From: JBDUDK01 sp040002995
Lineage (GTDB): Bacteria > Actinomycetota > Acidimicrobiia > Acidimicrobiales > Ilumatobacteraceae
Assembly (NCBI GenBank): GCA_040002995.1
Contig: JBDUDK010000139.1
Location: 1-44,057, forward strand
Length of the DNA: 44,057 nucleotides
Reading direction: 5' to 3'
The translations under genes and the position numbers were made by a program. Under the pieces are notes generated by a model that ran no database searches, was not told where the DNA came from, and was given only the letters and a program-made list of their open reading frames with translations. Every line of letters starts with the position of its first letter. The stretch's first letter is position 1. Positions 32,847-41,500 of this stretch are shown here, one piece after another.

Positions 32847-33709
32847 CGCGTCACTTCCTGGAGCTGTCCGATCTCAGCCCCGGCGATTTGACGGCGGTGC
32901 TCGATCTCAGCGAGCGGTCCGATCCGCCCCAGGTACTGGCCGGAAAGGGGATGGCGCTTCTGTTCGAGAAGCCGTCGGCGCGGACACGCAATTCGGTGGA
33001 GATGGCCGTCGTGCAGCTGGGGGGACATCCCGTCACCATTCGCGACGACGAAGTGGGCCTCGACATTCGCGAGAGTTGCGAGGACGTCGCCCGCACGTTG
33101 AGCTGTTATCACCACGCAATCGGGGCCCGCGTGTTCGACCACGGGAAGCTCGAACGCCTGGCCGCGGCGTCGAGTGTGCCCGTCGTGAACCTGTTGTCGG
33201 ATCGCTCCCATCCGATCCAAGCCCTCGCGGATCTACTCACCATCCGCCAGCACGTGGGTCGCCTCGACGACGTGACGCTCGCGTACGTCGGCGACGGGAA
33301 CAACATGGCGCACGCGCTCGCGCAGGCCACCGAGCTCTGTTGCCTAAATGTGCGGGTCTCTTCACCGCCCGGCTATCGACTCGAGGAAGCCACGAAGGCA
33401 GAGCTCGTCGACGACCCCGCGGACGCCGTGCGCGGCGCCGACGTCGTCTACACCGACACATGGGTCTCTATGGGGCAAGAGGCTGAGGCGGCCAAGCGGC
33501 GGCCATTGTTCGCCCCGTGGCGCGTGACGGCCGAGTTGCTCGCGCTCGCCGCGCCCGACGCGATCTTCTTGCACTGCCTCCCCGCCCATCGGGGCGACGA
33601 GGTCGTCGACGCCGTGCTCGACGGCCGCCAGTCGCGAGTGTGGGCCCAGGCGGCCAACCGGATGCACACCACGCGTGGTCTCCTCGCGTTCCTACTCGGA
33701 GCGTCGTGA
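32843..33709 (+). CDS. argF: Ornithine carbamoyltransferase
   Basis: 288 residues; makes citrulline from ornithine and carbamoyl phosphate supplied by CarAB. Carbamoyl phosphate motif EKPSARTRNSVEM near residue 48; the ornithine loop DTWVSMGQE near 203 and FLHCLPAHRGDEV near 233 separate it from ATCase. The usual HPCQ reads HPIQ. Coupled to argD (ATGA) and argR (TGATG). Confidence 0.96.
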   Translation: MTRHFLELSDLSPGDLTAVLDLSERSDPPQVLAGKGMALLFEKPSARTRNSVEMAVVQLGGHPVTIRDDEVGLDIRESCEDVARTLSCYHHAIGARVFDHGKLERLAAASSVPVVNLLSDRSHPIQALADLLTIRQHVGRLDDVTLAYVGDGNNMAHALAQATELCCLNVRVSSPPGYRLEEATKAELVDDPADAVRGADVVYTDTWVSMGQEAEAAKRRPLFAPWRVTAELLALAAPDAIFLHCLPAHRGDEVVDAVLDGRQSRVWAQAANRMHTTRGLLAFLLGAS

Positions 33710-34194
33710 TGACCAAGGCGTCGAACGCTCGACCCACGAAGGCGCAACGTCAGCACCGGCTTGTTCAGCTGATCGCGAAGAACCAGGTCACGAACCAGCC
33801 CGATCTCGTCGAATTGCTGAGAGCCGACGGAGTGATGGCCACGCAGGCCACCGTCTCGCGTGACCTCGAGGACCTTGGGGCGGTGAAGGTGCGCATCCCC
33901 GGCGGCGAGACCGTGTACGCGATTCCCGAGTACGAGCCGGAGCGCCTCGCGCCCGAAGCTCACCTGCGCCGCATGCTGGCGGAGTGGGTCGTGGAGGTCA
34001 GCCACTCCGGCCCTCTCGTGGTGCTGCGCACGCCACCGGGGTGTGCCCACGTCGTCGCATCGGCTCTCGACCGTTCGGGGATCTCTGGACTCTTGGGCAC
34101 GGTGGCGGGCGACGACACGTTGCTGTGCGTCGCGGCCGAGAAAGTGGGCGGAGCTCGGCTCGCCTCGTCGCTGCGCACCTTGGCAGCGCTCTGA
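33709..34194 (+). CDS. argR: Arginine repressor ArgR
   Basis: 161 residues. The N-terminal winged helix-turn-helix (KAQRQHRLVQLIAKNQV, then MATQATVSRDLEDLGAVKVR) binds operators; the C-terminal domain (VVLRTPPGCAHVVASALD, GTVAGDDTLLCV) forms hexamers and binds arginine. Being inside the operon it probably regulates itself through the argC promoter. argH follows after one base. Confidence 0.96.
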   Translation: MTKASNARPTKAQRQHRLVQLIAKNQVTNQPDLVELLRADGVMATQATVSRDLEDLGAVKVRIPGGETVYAIPEYEPERLAPEAHLRRMLAEWVVEVSHSGPLVVLRTPPGCAHVVASALDRSGISGLLGTVAGDDTLLCVAAEKVGGARLASSLRTLAAL

Positions 34195-34195
34195 G

Positions 34196-35593
34196 ATGGG
34201 CGCGCCGTTGTGGCAGGGGCGGTTCGCGAGTCCGCCCGCCGACGAGCTGCTCGCGTTCACGGCGAGCCTGCCTTTCGACCGCCGGCTCGGGCCCGACGAT
34301 GTCGTCGGGAGTCGCGCCCATGTGCGCATGCTCGGCCGCGTGGGGCTGCTCACCGACGGCGAGCGCGATGCGGTACTGGCCGCGCTCGACACGGTCGACA
34401 AGGAACTCGCCACCTCGACGTTCGCGTTCGTTGCGAGCGACGAAGACATCCACACCGCGATCGAACGCCGGGTGACCGAACTGGCGGGCGACGCAGGCGC
34501 CAAGCTGCACACCGGCCGGAGCCGCAACGATCAGGTGGCCACCGATCTTCGGCTGTGGTGCAAGCGCGAGTTGGGCGCCGTTGTACGCAGGGTCCTCGCC
34601 CTGCAGGACGTACTGCTCGCACGAGCCGTGGGCGCCGGGGGTACGTACCTTCCCGGGTACACCCACCTTCAAAGGGCGCAGCCCGTGCTGCTGGCCCATC
34701 ACCTGCTCGCCCACGCCTGGTCGCTGGCACGAGACGTCGACCGTCTGTTCGCCACAATTGCCAGGCTCGATGTGTCTCCACTGGGTGCGGGCGCGTTGGC
34801 GGGCTCGTCACTGCCGCTCGACCCGGTGTCGAGCGCGGCCGAACTCGGCTTTGCCTCTGTGTTCGAGAACAGCCTCGACATCACAAGCGATCGCGATTTC
34901 GTGGCCGAGGCCGTGTTCGACCTGTGCCTCTTGGGTGTGCATCTCTCGCGCCTCGGGGAGGAGTGGGTCTTGTGGACGAGCGAGGAGTTCGGCTTCGCTC
35001 GCCTCGCCGACGCGTACGCCACGGGCAGCTCGATGCTCCCGCAGAAGAAGAATCCCGACATCGCCGAGTTGGCGAGAGGAAAGGCCGGCCGCCTCATCGG
35101 CAACCTCACGGGTGTGCTCGCCACGCTGAAAGGACTTCCGCTCGCGTACAACCGCGATCTGCAGGAGGACAAAGAGCCACTGTTCGACGCGGTCGATCAG
35201 GCGAGCCTCGCGCTCAGTGCGCTGGCGGGCATGATCGCGACGGCGACCTTCGTCCCCGAGCGCATGCAGGCCGCCGCCGACGCGCCCACGGCCGCCGCCA
35301 CCGATCTCGCCGAATGGCTCGTCGCGCGCGGTATGCCGTTTCGCCACGCGCACGGCGTCGTCGCGGCGGTCGTGCGCGCCTCGGTTGAACCGGGAGCGCC
35401 GTCTTTCGCGGATCTGGTTCGAGCCCACGACGCTCTCGGTCCTGATGCCGTAGCGCTCACCGAGCCCGGCCGCTCGGTGACTCAGCGGACCACGCCAGGG
35501 GGAGCGGGACCCGCACCGGTCGCCGTCCAGGTTGAACGCTTCCGCGCCCACCTCGCCACCGATGCCGCGCGCGCCGGCATACCCGCTCGATAG
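34196..35593 (+). CDS. argH: Argininosuccinate lyase
   Basis: 465 residues; splits argininosuccinate to arginine and fumarate. LWQGRFASPPADELLAFTAS at the start, DEDIHTAIERR, KLHTGRSRNDQVATDLRLW, and the family signature GSSMLPQKKNPDIAEL near 277 (containing the catalytic serine loop). It precedes argG, the reverse of the usual G-H order. Its TAG stop is embedded in the putative argG -10 box. Confidence 0.96.
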   Translation: MGAPLWQGRFASPPADELLAFTASLPFDRRLGPDDVVGSRAHVRMLGRVGLLTDGERDAVLAALDTVDKELATSTFAFVASDEDIHTAIERRVTELAGDAGAKLHTGRSRNDQVATDLRLWCKRELGAVVRRVLALQDVLLARAVGAGGTYLPGYTHLQRAQPVLLAHHLLAHAWSLARDVDRLFATIARLDVSPLGAGALAGSSLPLDPVSSAAELGFASVFENSLDITSDRDFVAEAVFDLCLLGVHLSRLGEEWVLWTSEEFGFARLADAYATGSSMLPQKKNPDIAELARGKAGRLIGNLTGVLATLKGLPLAYNRDLQEDKEPLFDAVDQASLALSALAGMIATATFVPERMQAAADAPTAAATDLAEWLVARGMPFRHAHGVVAAVVRASVEPGAPSFADLVRAHDALGPDAVALTEPGRSVTQRTTPGGAGPAPVAVQVERFRAHLATDAARAGIPAR

Positions 35594-35596
35594 GTT
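35591..35596 (+). promoter_or_regulatory. -10 box of a leaderless argG promoter
   Basis: TAGGTT, whose first three bases are the argH stop, lies nine bases before the argG ATG. It suggests argG has its own start site. Confidence 0.42.
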
Positions 35597-35605
35597 CGAG
35601 CGCTC

Positions 35606-36937
35606 ATGGGCAACGTGCTGTCTTCGCTACCGATCGGCGAGCGCGTTGGCATCGCGTTCTCCGGCGGCCTCGACACATCAGTGGCGGTGGCGTGGATGCG
35701 CGAGAAAGGCGCCGTCCCCTACGCCTACACCGCCGACCTCGGTCAGTACGACGAGCCCGATCTGGCGAGTGTGCCCGAGCGCGCCCGCCGCTACGGCGCT
35801 GAAGCGGCACGCGTGATCGACTGCCGCGAGGCGCTCGTGCACGAAGGGCTCGTCGCGTTGCAGTGCGGGGCCTTCCACATAACTACTGCGGCCAAGACCT
35901 ACTTCAACACCACTCCGCTCGGACGCGCCGTCACCGGCACGTTGCTCGTCAAGGCGATGGCGGCCGACGACGTGCACGTGTGGGGCGACGGGTCCACCTA
36001 CAAGGGCAACGACATCGAGCGCTTTTACCGCTACGGGTTGCTCGTGCACCCGGGGCTGCGCGTCTACAAGCCGTGGCTCGATCCGCTATTCGTCACCGAA
36101 CTGGGTGGCCGCGCTGAGATGAGCGAATGGTTGAAAGTGCGCGATCTGCCCTACCGGGACTCGGCCGAGAAGGCGTACTCCACCGACGCGAACATCTGGG
36201 GCGCGACGCACGAAGCCAAGCAGCTCGAGCTGCTCGACACGTCAATGGAGATCGTCGAGCCGATCATGGGCATCCGCCACTGGGACCCCTCCACAGGCGT
36301 CGAGCCGGAAACCGTCACCGTACGGTTCGTCGAGGGCTGGCCCACCGCCGTCAACGGCGTCGAGTTCGACGATCGGGTCGCGCTCGTCGTCGAGGTCAAC
36401 GCGATCGGCGGCCGTCACGGTCTCGGCATGAGCGACCAGATCGAGAACCGGATCATCGAGGCGAAAAGTCGCGGCATTTATGAGGCGCCCGGCCTCGCCC
36501 TGCTGCACATCGCGTACGAACGCCTCGTGACCGCCATTCACAATGAGGGCACCATCGACAACTACCGCACGATGGGGCGCCGTTTGGGGCGGCTCCTCTA
36601 CGAGGGACGGTGGTTCGACCCGCAGGCGATCATGTTGCGCGAGCCGATACAGCGGTGGGTGGGTAGCGCCGTGAGCGGCGAGGTCACCGTCAAGCTCCGC
36701 CGGGGCGACGACTACACGATCCTCGACACCACCGGACCCGACCTCACATACGCGCCCGAGCGTCTGTCGATGGAGAGCAGTGACTCCGCGTTCGGCCCGC
36801 TCGATCGCATCGGTCAACTCACGATGCGCAATCTCGACATCGCCGATTCTCGCCACAAACTCGAGCTGTACCGGCGCGCCGGCGCATTGACCGGCGGCGA
36901 CGACCTCGGCCTGGCCGCGCTCGACTCGGCCGACTGA
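35606..36937 (+). CDS. argG: Argininosuccinate synthase, long (E. coli-like) type
   Basis: 443 residues; ligates citrulline and aspartate using ATP. GIAFSGGLDTSVAVAWM is the ATP pyrophosphatase loop. The sequence follows the longer E. coli-type ArgG rather than the ~400-residue form typical of Actinobacteria and Firmicutes: KGAVPYAYTADLGQ, FNTTPLGRAVTGTLLVKAM, GDGSTYKGNDIERFYRYGL, ENRIIEAKSRGIYEAPG. Its unusual position after argH, separate promoter and subtype suggest replacement by transfer. Function is certain. Confidence 0.95.
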   Translation: MGNVLSSLPIGERVGIAFSGGLDTSVAVAWMREKGAVPYAYTADLGQYDEPDLASVPERARRYGAEAARVIDCREALVHEGLVALQCGAFHITTAAKTYFNTTPLGRAVTGTLLVKAMAADDVHVWGDGSTYKGNDIERFYRYGLLVHPGLRVYKPWLDPLFVTELGGRAEMSEWLKVRDLPYRDSAEKAYSTDANIWGATHEAKQLELLDTSMEIVEPIMGIRHWDPSTGVEPETVTVRFVEGWPTAVNGVEFDDRVALVVEVNAIGGRHGLGMSDQIENRIIEAKSRGIYEAPGLALLHIAYERLVTAIHNEGTIDNYRTMGRRLGRLLYEGRWFDPQAIMLREPIQRWVGSAVSGEVTVKLRRGDDYTILDTTGPDLTYAPERLSMESSDSAFGPLDRIGQLTMRNLDIADSRHKLELYRRAGALTGGDDLGLAALDSAD

Positions 36938-36939
36938 CG

Positions 36940-37332
36940 ATGTACCGCAACACGATCCGAGTCCGCTACGGCGAAGTCGATATGCAACGGGTGGTGTTCA
37001 ACTCGCACTACCTCACGTATTGCGACGACACCGTCGACACCTGGTTGCGCTCCCTGTTCTCCGACTTCGAGACGTTGGGTTGGGACATCATGCTCAAGAA
37101 GGCCACCATCGAGTGGCAGTCAGGAGCGCGTCTGCAGGAGCAGCTCGACATCGACGTCGCCATTGCTCGCTGGGGCGACACGAGCTTCGATATCGGCGTG
37201 CGCGCGGTGGTCGGTGAGCGGGCGGTGTTCACCGCGACGCTGGTCTATGTGGGCGTACGTCCGGGCACGCTCGAGCCCGTGGCTCCTCCCGCGGTGGTGC
37301 GCGCCGCGTTGGGCGAGGCCACCGCCTGGTGA
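36940..37332 (+). CDS. Acyl-CoA thioesterase, 4-hydroxybenzoyl-CoA type
   Basis: A 130-residue hotdog-fold thioesterase. RVRYGEVDMQRVVFNSHYLTY carries the YGEVDxxxVVFNxxY pattern with the catalytic Asp at residue 14. The beta-strands follow (VAIARWGDTSFDIGV). Substrate unknown; such enzymes hydrolyse short acyl-CoAs. It starts two bases after argG, so it is probably cotranscribed by location only. The 220 bases after it contain no convincing gene; a loose inverted repeat (37463-37473 with 37495-37504) may end transcription. Confidence 0.85.
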   Translation: MYRNTIRVRYGEVDMQRVVFNSHYLTYCDDTVDTWLRSLFSDFETLGWDIMLKKATIEWQSGARLQEQLDIDVAIARWGDTSFDIGVRAVVGERAVFTATLVYVGVRPGTLEPVAPPAVVRAALGEATAW

Positions 37333-37516
37333 GAAGGGTCCCAATCGGTCGTCGCGGACTCGGTTGGCCGAACACCACATGAAGTCCACGGATCTGGAAC
37401 GGACTGCTGGGCCTTCGTCGCGAACTCGCTGGCAGGAGGTGGTGATCGGCCCAACCGCCTGACCAACCTCCGAGCCATCGCCAGTCGCAAATCGTCGGAG
37501 TTGGGGTGGACCATCC

Positions 37517-37545
37517 TTGCTCGAGCCTTAGTGCTCTTCTACCTT
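37517..37545 (+). promoter_or_regulatory. Leaderless pilT promoter
   Basis: TTGCTC (37517-37522) and TACCTT (37540-37545) are separated by exactly 17 bases; the ATG follows after seven bases. This is the best -35/-10 pair in the window. Confidence 0.6.
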
Positions 37546-37552
37546 CGCCACC

Positions 37553-38665
37553 ATGCACATCAACCAGGGTCCTTTGCACCGCTACGTGTCGGCACTGTGG
37601 GAAGCGAAGGGCACCGACTTGCTTCTGACGGTCGAATCGCGCCCGTTCATCCGCGTGGACGGGGAGCTTCGGCGGCTCGACGACGAGGCCGAGTTGACCG
37701 AGGAGGACATCGGGCTGGTGATCGTGGGCGTGTTGACCGAGGAACAGATGAGGGAGTTCGAGCATCGTAGAGATACGGACTTCGCGGTTTCCTTCGAGGA
37801 CAAGGCGCGTCTGCGCGGGAGCGCGTATATGCAGCGGGGCAACCCGGCGCTGGCGCTGCGACTCATCCCTGATCGCATCCCGAGCTTCGACGAGCTCGGG
37901 CTGTCGGCCGCGGTGCGTGACCTAGCCACGCTCGCACAGGGCTTGGTGCTCTTCACCGGCCCGACCGGCTCGGGCAAGTCGACAAGCCAAGCTGCGGTGG
38001 TCGACTGGATCAACCACAATCGCCGCTGCCACATCCTCACGATTGAAGACCCAATCGAGTACCTGCATCGCCATGCCCAGTCGGCGGTCAGCCAGCGAGA
38101 GGTCGGTACCGACAGCGACTCTTTCGCTCGGGCGTTGCGCTCGGCGCTGCGCGAGGACCCCGATGTGATCCTCCTGGGTGAGATGCGCGACCCGGAGTCG
38201 ATCGCCATCGCCCTCACCTTGGCCGAGACGGGCCACCTGGTGATCTCGACGCTGCACACGAACGACGCCGCCCAGGCCCTCGACCGCATCGTCGACGTGT
38301 TTGAGGCGGAGCGGCAGGAACAGATACGCGTGCAGCTTTCCAGCGCCCTCGCGGCGGTCGTGGCCCAGCGCCTCTTGCCTCGCATCGGGGGCGGGTTGGT
38401 AGCCGCCTACGAGGTGCTCATCGCCAGCCACGCGGTTCGGAACCTGATCCGTGAAGGCAAGACGCGCCAGATCCGCAATGTGATCACCACGGGTCAGGGG
38501 GTGGGCATGCAGACGCTCGAAGCCGGGTTGTCGAGGCTGGTGCTGGAACGGGTGGTGACCTACGAGGACGCGGTCGCGCGCGCTCTCGTGCCCAACGAGG
38601 TGGCGACGGCGCCCCCAGTCGTGCGCAATGACGTGATGGCGTCGCTTCCTCCGCCACTTGAGTAA
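37553..38665 (+). CDS. pilT: Type IV pilus retraction ATPase PilT
   Basis: 370 residues, secretion-type hexameric ATPase. An N-terminal PAS-like domain (GTDLLLTVESRPFIRVDGEL) precedes Walker A GPTGSGKST at 136-144, the Asp-box ILTIEDPIEYLH, Walker B PDVILLGEMRDPES and the His-box HLVISTLHTND. The C-terminal VRNLIREGKTRQIRN corresponds to the AIRNLIRE motif of retraction ATPases, which favours PilT over the assembly ATPase PilB. It would act at the inner face of the membrane. pilB is not in the window; pilC follows 211 bases later. Confidence 0.93.
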   Translation: MHINQGPLHRYVSALWEAKGTDLLLTVESRPFIRVDGELRRLDDEAELTEEDIGLVIVGVLTEEQMREFEHRRDTDFAVSFEDKARLRGSAYMQRGNPALALRLIPDRIPSFDELGLSAAVRDLATLAQGLVLFTGPTGSGKSTSQAAVVDWINHNRRCHILTIEDPIEYLHRHAQSAVSQREVGTDSDSFARALRSALREDPDVILLGEMRDPESIAIALTLAETGHLVISTLHTNDAAQALDRIVDVFEAERQEQIRVQLSSALAAVVAQRLLPRIGGGLVAAYEVLIASHAVRNLIREGKTRQIRNVITTGQGVGMQTLEAGLSRLVLERVVTYEDAVARALVPNEVATAPPVVRNDVMASLPPPLE

Positions 38666-38751
38666 AAGCTGACCACTACGCGTAGTTAGACGGCCACAGA
38701 CGGGGGCTAGTCCTCTTCTGCCAGCGGCGCCCCGTCCTTACCATCCAACTC

Positions 38752-38880
38752 ATGCCTGGGATTGCGGAGCAACGAAGCGCGCTCGTCGCGCAGCAAAATC
38801 GTTCGGGGTTTGGTCTCATGGCGACACCGCTCCCGACCCCATCGACGGCGCGTGCCGCCACTGAGGGCCCCCGGCGATGA
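38752..38880 (+). CDS. Possible 42-residue frame coupled to pilC
   Basis: An ATG at 38752 opens a 42-codon frame (MPGIAEQRSALVAQQNRSG...) that ends on the pilC start (ATGA). The overlap resembles the coupled junctions elsewhere here, but the peptide has no recognisable motif or clear ribosome site. The rest of 38666-38876 shows only a 12-base palindrome (ACTACGCGTAGT at 38675-38686). Could be chance. Confidence 0.2.
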   Translation: MPGIAEQRSALVAQQNRSGFGLMATPLPTPSTARAATEGPRR

Positions 38881-40097
38881 GCAACTTCGCGCCGCCGCCG
38901 CCCGCGCCTCGGGCCGGTGTTGATGACCTGAGATCCGCCGTGGCGGTCCTTGATAGACCAAATGGGGCTCGCGTCGATCAGGATCGAACCGAGCCGGCGT
39001 TGTCGCCCGGGAAGTCTGGGGTCAAGCCGTGGTACCGGCGCGATTTTTACGTCGGCCGCGCCGTCAAACCCGAGATCGTCATGAACTTCTCGCGGCAGGC
39101 CGCCTCGTTCCTCCGCGCCGGCATCCCGATCCTCGAGGCATTGGCCATCGTCGCTGAGGAGAGCTCGAGCGAGAAGATGACCGAGGTGCTCGAGGACGTG
39201 CAGGAACGCCTCCGCTACGGGTCGAGCTTCTCCGAGGCGATCGAGGTACACCCCAAGGTGTTCCCCGGCTACTACATCGCCATGGTCCGTGCCTCCGAGC
39301 TGACAGGTGCGCTCGACGACGTGCTCGAACAGTTGGCCGGCTACATCGAGCGTGACGTGAACGCTCGTCGTCAGGTGAAGAGCTCGCTCACCTATCCCAT
39401 TTTCGTCCTTGGTCTGGCGCTCGTGGCCGTCGTCGTGATGTCGGCATGGGTACTGCCCAAGTTCAAGTCGCTCTATTCGAGCCTCGGGGCGAAGCTGCCC
39501 CTGCCGACACGGATGCTGTTGGGGTTCACCGGCTTCATGACCAATTCGTGGCCGGTGGTGCTGCTGGTACTGGTTTCTATGGCCGCGGTTGGGTTTGGGG
39601 TGTACGGCGGGAAGCACGGCAAGGGTCGGCGCGACCGGCTCGATCTGCGGATACCGGCCGTGGGCCGCTTGGTCCACCTCATCGCCGTGGAGCGCTTCTG
39701 CCGGGTGCTTTCGGCGCTAGTCACCGCCGGAGTCCCACTGCCCGACGCGGTGGATGTGTCGGCCGACAGCACGAACAACTGGGTGTTTCAGGACAAGCTC
39801 GCGACGGTCCGTGAGCAGATGATCCGCGGCGAAGGGTTGGCACGGCCGATCCACACGTCGGGGCTCTTTCCCGCAGCTGCCCGCCAGATGATCCGGGTGG
39901 GCGAGAGCACGGGCACGCTCGACCGCCAGCTCGCCACCGCAGCCGATTTCTACGGTCGGGAGCTCACGTACCAGTTGAAGAAGGCCACCGACCTCTTCGA
40001 GCCGATCGTCATCGTGATGGTGGGGTTCGTCGTCGGCTTCGTGGCCGTCGCACAGATCTCTGCCATGTACAGCGTCTTTCACCAGATCAAGCAGTGA
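38877..40097 (+). CDS. pilC: Type IV pilus inner-membrane platform protein PilC
   Basis: 406 residues. After a Pro/Ala-rich cytoplasmic start (about 1-60), two GspF-like domains follow: FSRQAASFLRAGIPILEALA near 72 and VERFCRVLSALVTAGVPLPDAV near 265. Three membrane segments are visible: YPIFVLGLALVAVVVMSAWV (~180), VVLLVLVSMAAVGFGV (~225) and FEPIVIVMVGFVVGFVAVA (~375). The protein anchors PilT/PilB motors to the pilin subunits. The ATG overlaps the stop of a small upstream frame. Confidence 0.94.
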   Translation: MSNFAPPPPAPRAGVDDLRSAVAVLDRPNGARVDQDRTEPALSPGKSGVKPWYRRDFYVGRAVKPEIVMNFSRQAASFLRAGIPILEALAIVAEESSSEKMTEVLEDVQERLRYGSSFSEAIEVHPKVFPGYYIAMVRASELTGALDDVLEQLAGYIERDVNARRQVKSSLTYPIFVLGLALVAVVVMSAWVLPKFKSLYSSLGAKLPLPTRMLLGFTGFMTNSWPVVLLVLVSMAAVGFGVYGGKHGKGRRDRLDLRIPAVGRLVHLIAVERFCRVLSALVTAGVPLPDAVDVSADSTNNWVFQDKLATVREQMIRGEGLARPIHTSGLFPAAARQMIRVGESTGTLDRQLATAADFYGRELTYQLKKATDLFEPIVIVMVGFVVGFVAVAQISAMYSVFHQIKQ

Positions 40098-40160
40098 AGC
40101 ACCTGCACCCAAGATCTCGACAAGAGAAAACAACCCCCCAAAACAGGAAGGTTCCACAGA

Positions 40161-40538
40161 ATGAATGAGTACCTGAACAACCGCAGGCGCAAGGGCGATG
40201 GAGGCTTCACCCTTATCGAACTGCTGATTGCCATCGTCGTCATTGGCATCTTGACGACCGTCGTAATCGTGGGTGTCGGGAGCCTCACCGACAAGGGCAA
40301 CACCTCGACCTGCCAGGCCTCGGCTGACGCGTTCAAGGCGGGATCTGTCGTGCACTATGCCAACACCGGCAGCGTGTGGCCTGCCGATCTCCTGAGCATG
40401 GTGAGCACGAACGAAGTCGAGCTCGCTTCAGGTATCACGTCACCTGCTGCCAATGCCATGACGCTCACGGTCAACGGTAAGACGCTGACCATGACCGCCG
40501 CCGCAGGCGCCGTCGGTCCGAAGTTTGCGTGTGCGTGA
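40161..40538 (+). CDS. Major type IV pilin precursor
   Basis: 125 residues. A 15-residue basic leader ends in GG before FTLIELLIAIVVIGILT: a PilD-type cleavage site (Gly15/Phe16) with Glu at +5. The rest is a small globular domain with two Cys (near 55 and at 124) able to form a disulfide. AGGAAGG lies about seven bases before the ATG. A strong terminator follows, which fits high expression of this gene relative to the minor pilins. Probable main fibre subunit. Confidence 0.92.
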   Translation: MNEYLNNRRRKGDGGFTLIELLIAIVVIGILTTVVIVGVGSLTDKGNTSTCQASADAFKAGSVVHYANTGSVWPADLLSMVSTNEVELASGITSPAANAMTLTVNGKTLTMTAAAGAVGPKFACA

Positions 40539-40545
40539 CGCATCG

Positions 40546-40592
40546 CTGGTTCCCTGGGGCGCGACAGCGCCCCAGGAACCAGTCCCAATTTT
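40546..40592 (+). terminator. Strong intrinsic terminator after the major pilin
   Basis: CTGGTTCC-C-TGGGGCGC (40546-40562) pairs with GCGCCCCAGGAACCAG (40567-40582), a 16-bp stem with one bulged C and a GACA loop, followed by AATTTTG. Partial readthrough would set the ratio of major to minor pilins. Confidence 0.85.
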
Positions 40593-40610
40593 GTAAAGAC
40601 TGGACATCGA

Positions 40611-40985
40611 GTGAAGCGAAATGACGCAGGTGAGAGTCTCGTCGAGGTGGTAATTGCAGTCGTGCTCCTCGGGAGCATCTTCGCCGCGCTGATGGCCGGT
40701 CTAGCCACTGCCGCCCGGGCGTCCAAGACGCATCGAGACGTCGCGTCGATCGACAACGTCCTTCGCGACTACGCAGAGGCGACCAAGATCGCCGTTCGCT
40801 CCTGTGTCACAGGGGGCTCCTATGTTGTGCAGCCCTCCGATGTGCCGGGCTCCGCGGGGTTCAGCCTGTCGGGACTGTCACCGACGAACTCGTGTCCCGC
40901 CCCGACGACCACTGCGACGATGACGCTGACGGTTGCGGACAGCTTCAGGTCACGTTCGCTTCAGATTGTCGTGCGTACGCCATGA
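40611..40985 (+). CDS. Minor prepilin-like protein
   Basis: 124 residues. MKRNDAG/ESLVEVVIAVVLLG has a short leader ending in Gly7, Glu at +5 and a hydrophobic helix: a type IV prepilin or pseudopilin (PilV/GspI-like). Two Cys (about 64 and 95) may form a disulfide. GTG start, in a region with no strong ribosome site. Overlaps the next gene (ATGA), so the three minor genes form a coupled set. Confidence 0.8.
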   Translation: MKRNDAGESLVEVVIAVVLLGSIFAALMAGLATAARASKTHRDVASIDNVLRDYAEATKIAVRSCVTGGSYVVQPSDVPGSAGFSLSGLSPTNSCPAPTTTATMTLTVADSFRSRSLQIVVRTP

Positions 40986-41500
40986 ACGCCGCCGGTCGTC
41001 CCCCGCGTCGACGCGACGAGCGTGGGGCTGCGTTGCTACTCGTTGTTGCCTTCATGCTGGTCGTTGGTGCGATCAGCGCGGGTCTGCTGTCCTTCATTAC
41101 GACGACGACTCGCAACACAGTGCCGCTCGAGAGGATCCGCAACCGCCAGTACGCCGCCGACGGTGCGATCGAGGCGGCGATCGCAAGGGAGCGAGTCAAC
41201 CTGAACGCTCCAGCCGCCGACGCGTGTGGAAACCCGGCACCGCCCCCCACACCGATAGTCGGCTCCTTCGCGTTGGACGGTTTTACTATCCGGGTCGACT
41301 GCAGCAACGCCCGCAAGCTGGTCGTCGTGCCGGGGGTTGGTCTCGTCGACCAGATCAACGTCATTCTCTGGGCGTGTGAAGACACCGGTGTCGTCTGCAG
41401 CGAGGCCACAACGATTGTTCGGGCACAAGTCAACTTCGCCAAGGCGCCTACCGCCGACGTAGCGAGGACCTACATCCAGGCGTGGAGCGTGAACCGATGA
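40982..41500 (+). CDS. PilX/GspK-like minor pilus protein
   Basis: 172 residues. The N-terminus RRRDERG/AALLLVVAFMLVVG is a prepilin-like signal without Glu at +5, as in the PilX/GspK group, followed by RNRQYAADGAIEAAIARERV, typical of PilX-type helices. Four Cys in the globular part. Likely part of a tip or priming complex. Overlaps neighbours on both sides (ATGA). Confidence 0.75.
   Translation: MNAAGRPPRRRDERGAALLLVVAFMLVVGAISAGLLSFITTTTRNTVPLERIRNRQYAADGAIEAAIARERVNLNAPAADACGNPAPPPTPIVGSFALDGFTIRVDCSNARKLVVVPGVGLVDQINVILWACEDTGVVCSEATTIVRAQVNFAKAPTADVARTYIQAWSVNR

Noticed and set aside
37379..37462. A 27-codon frame between the thioesterase and pilT
   Set aside because: No ribosome site, motif or overlap; likely chance.
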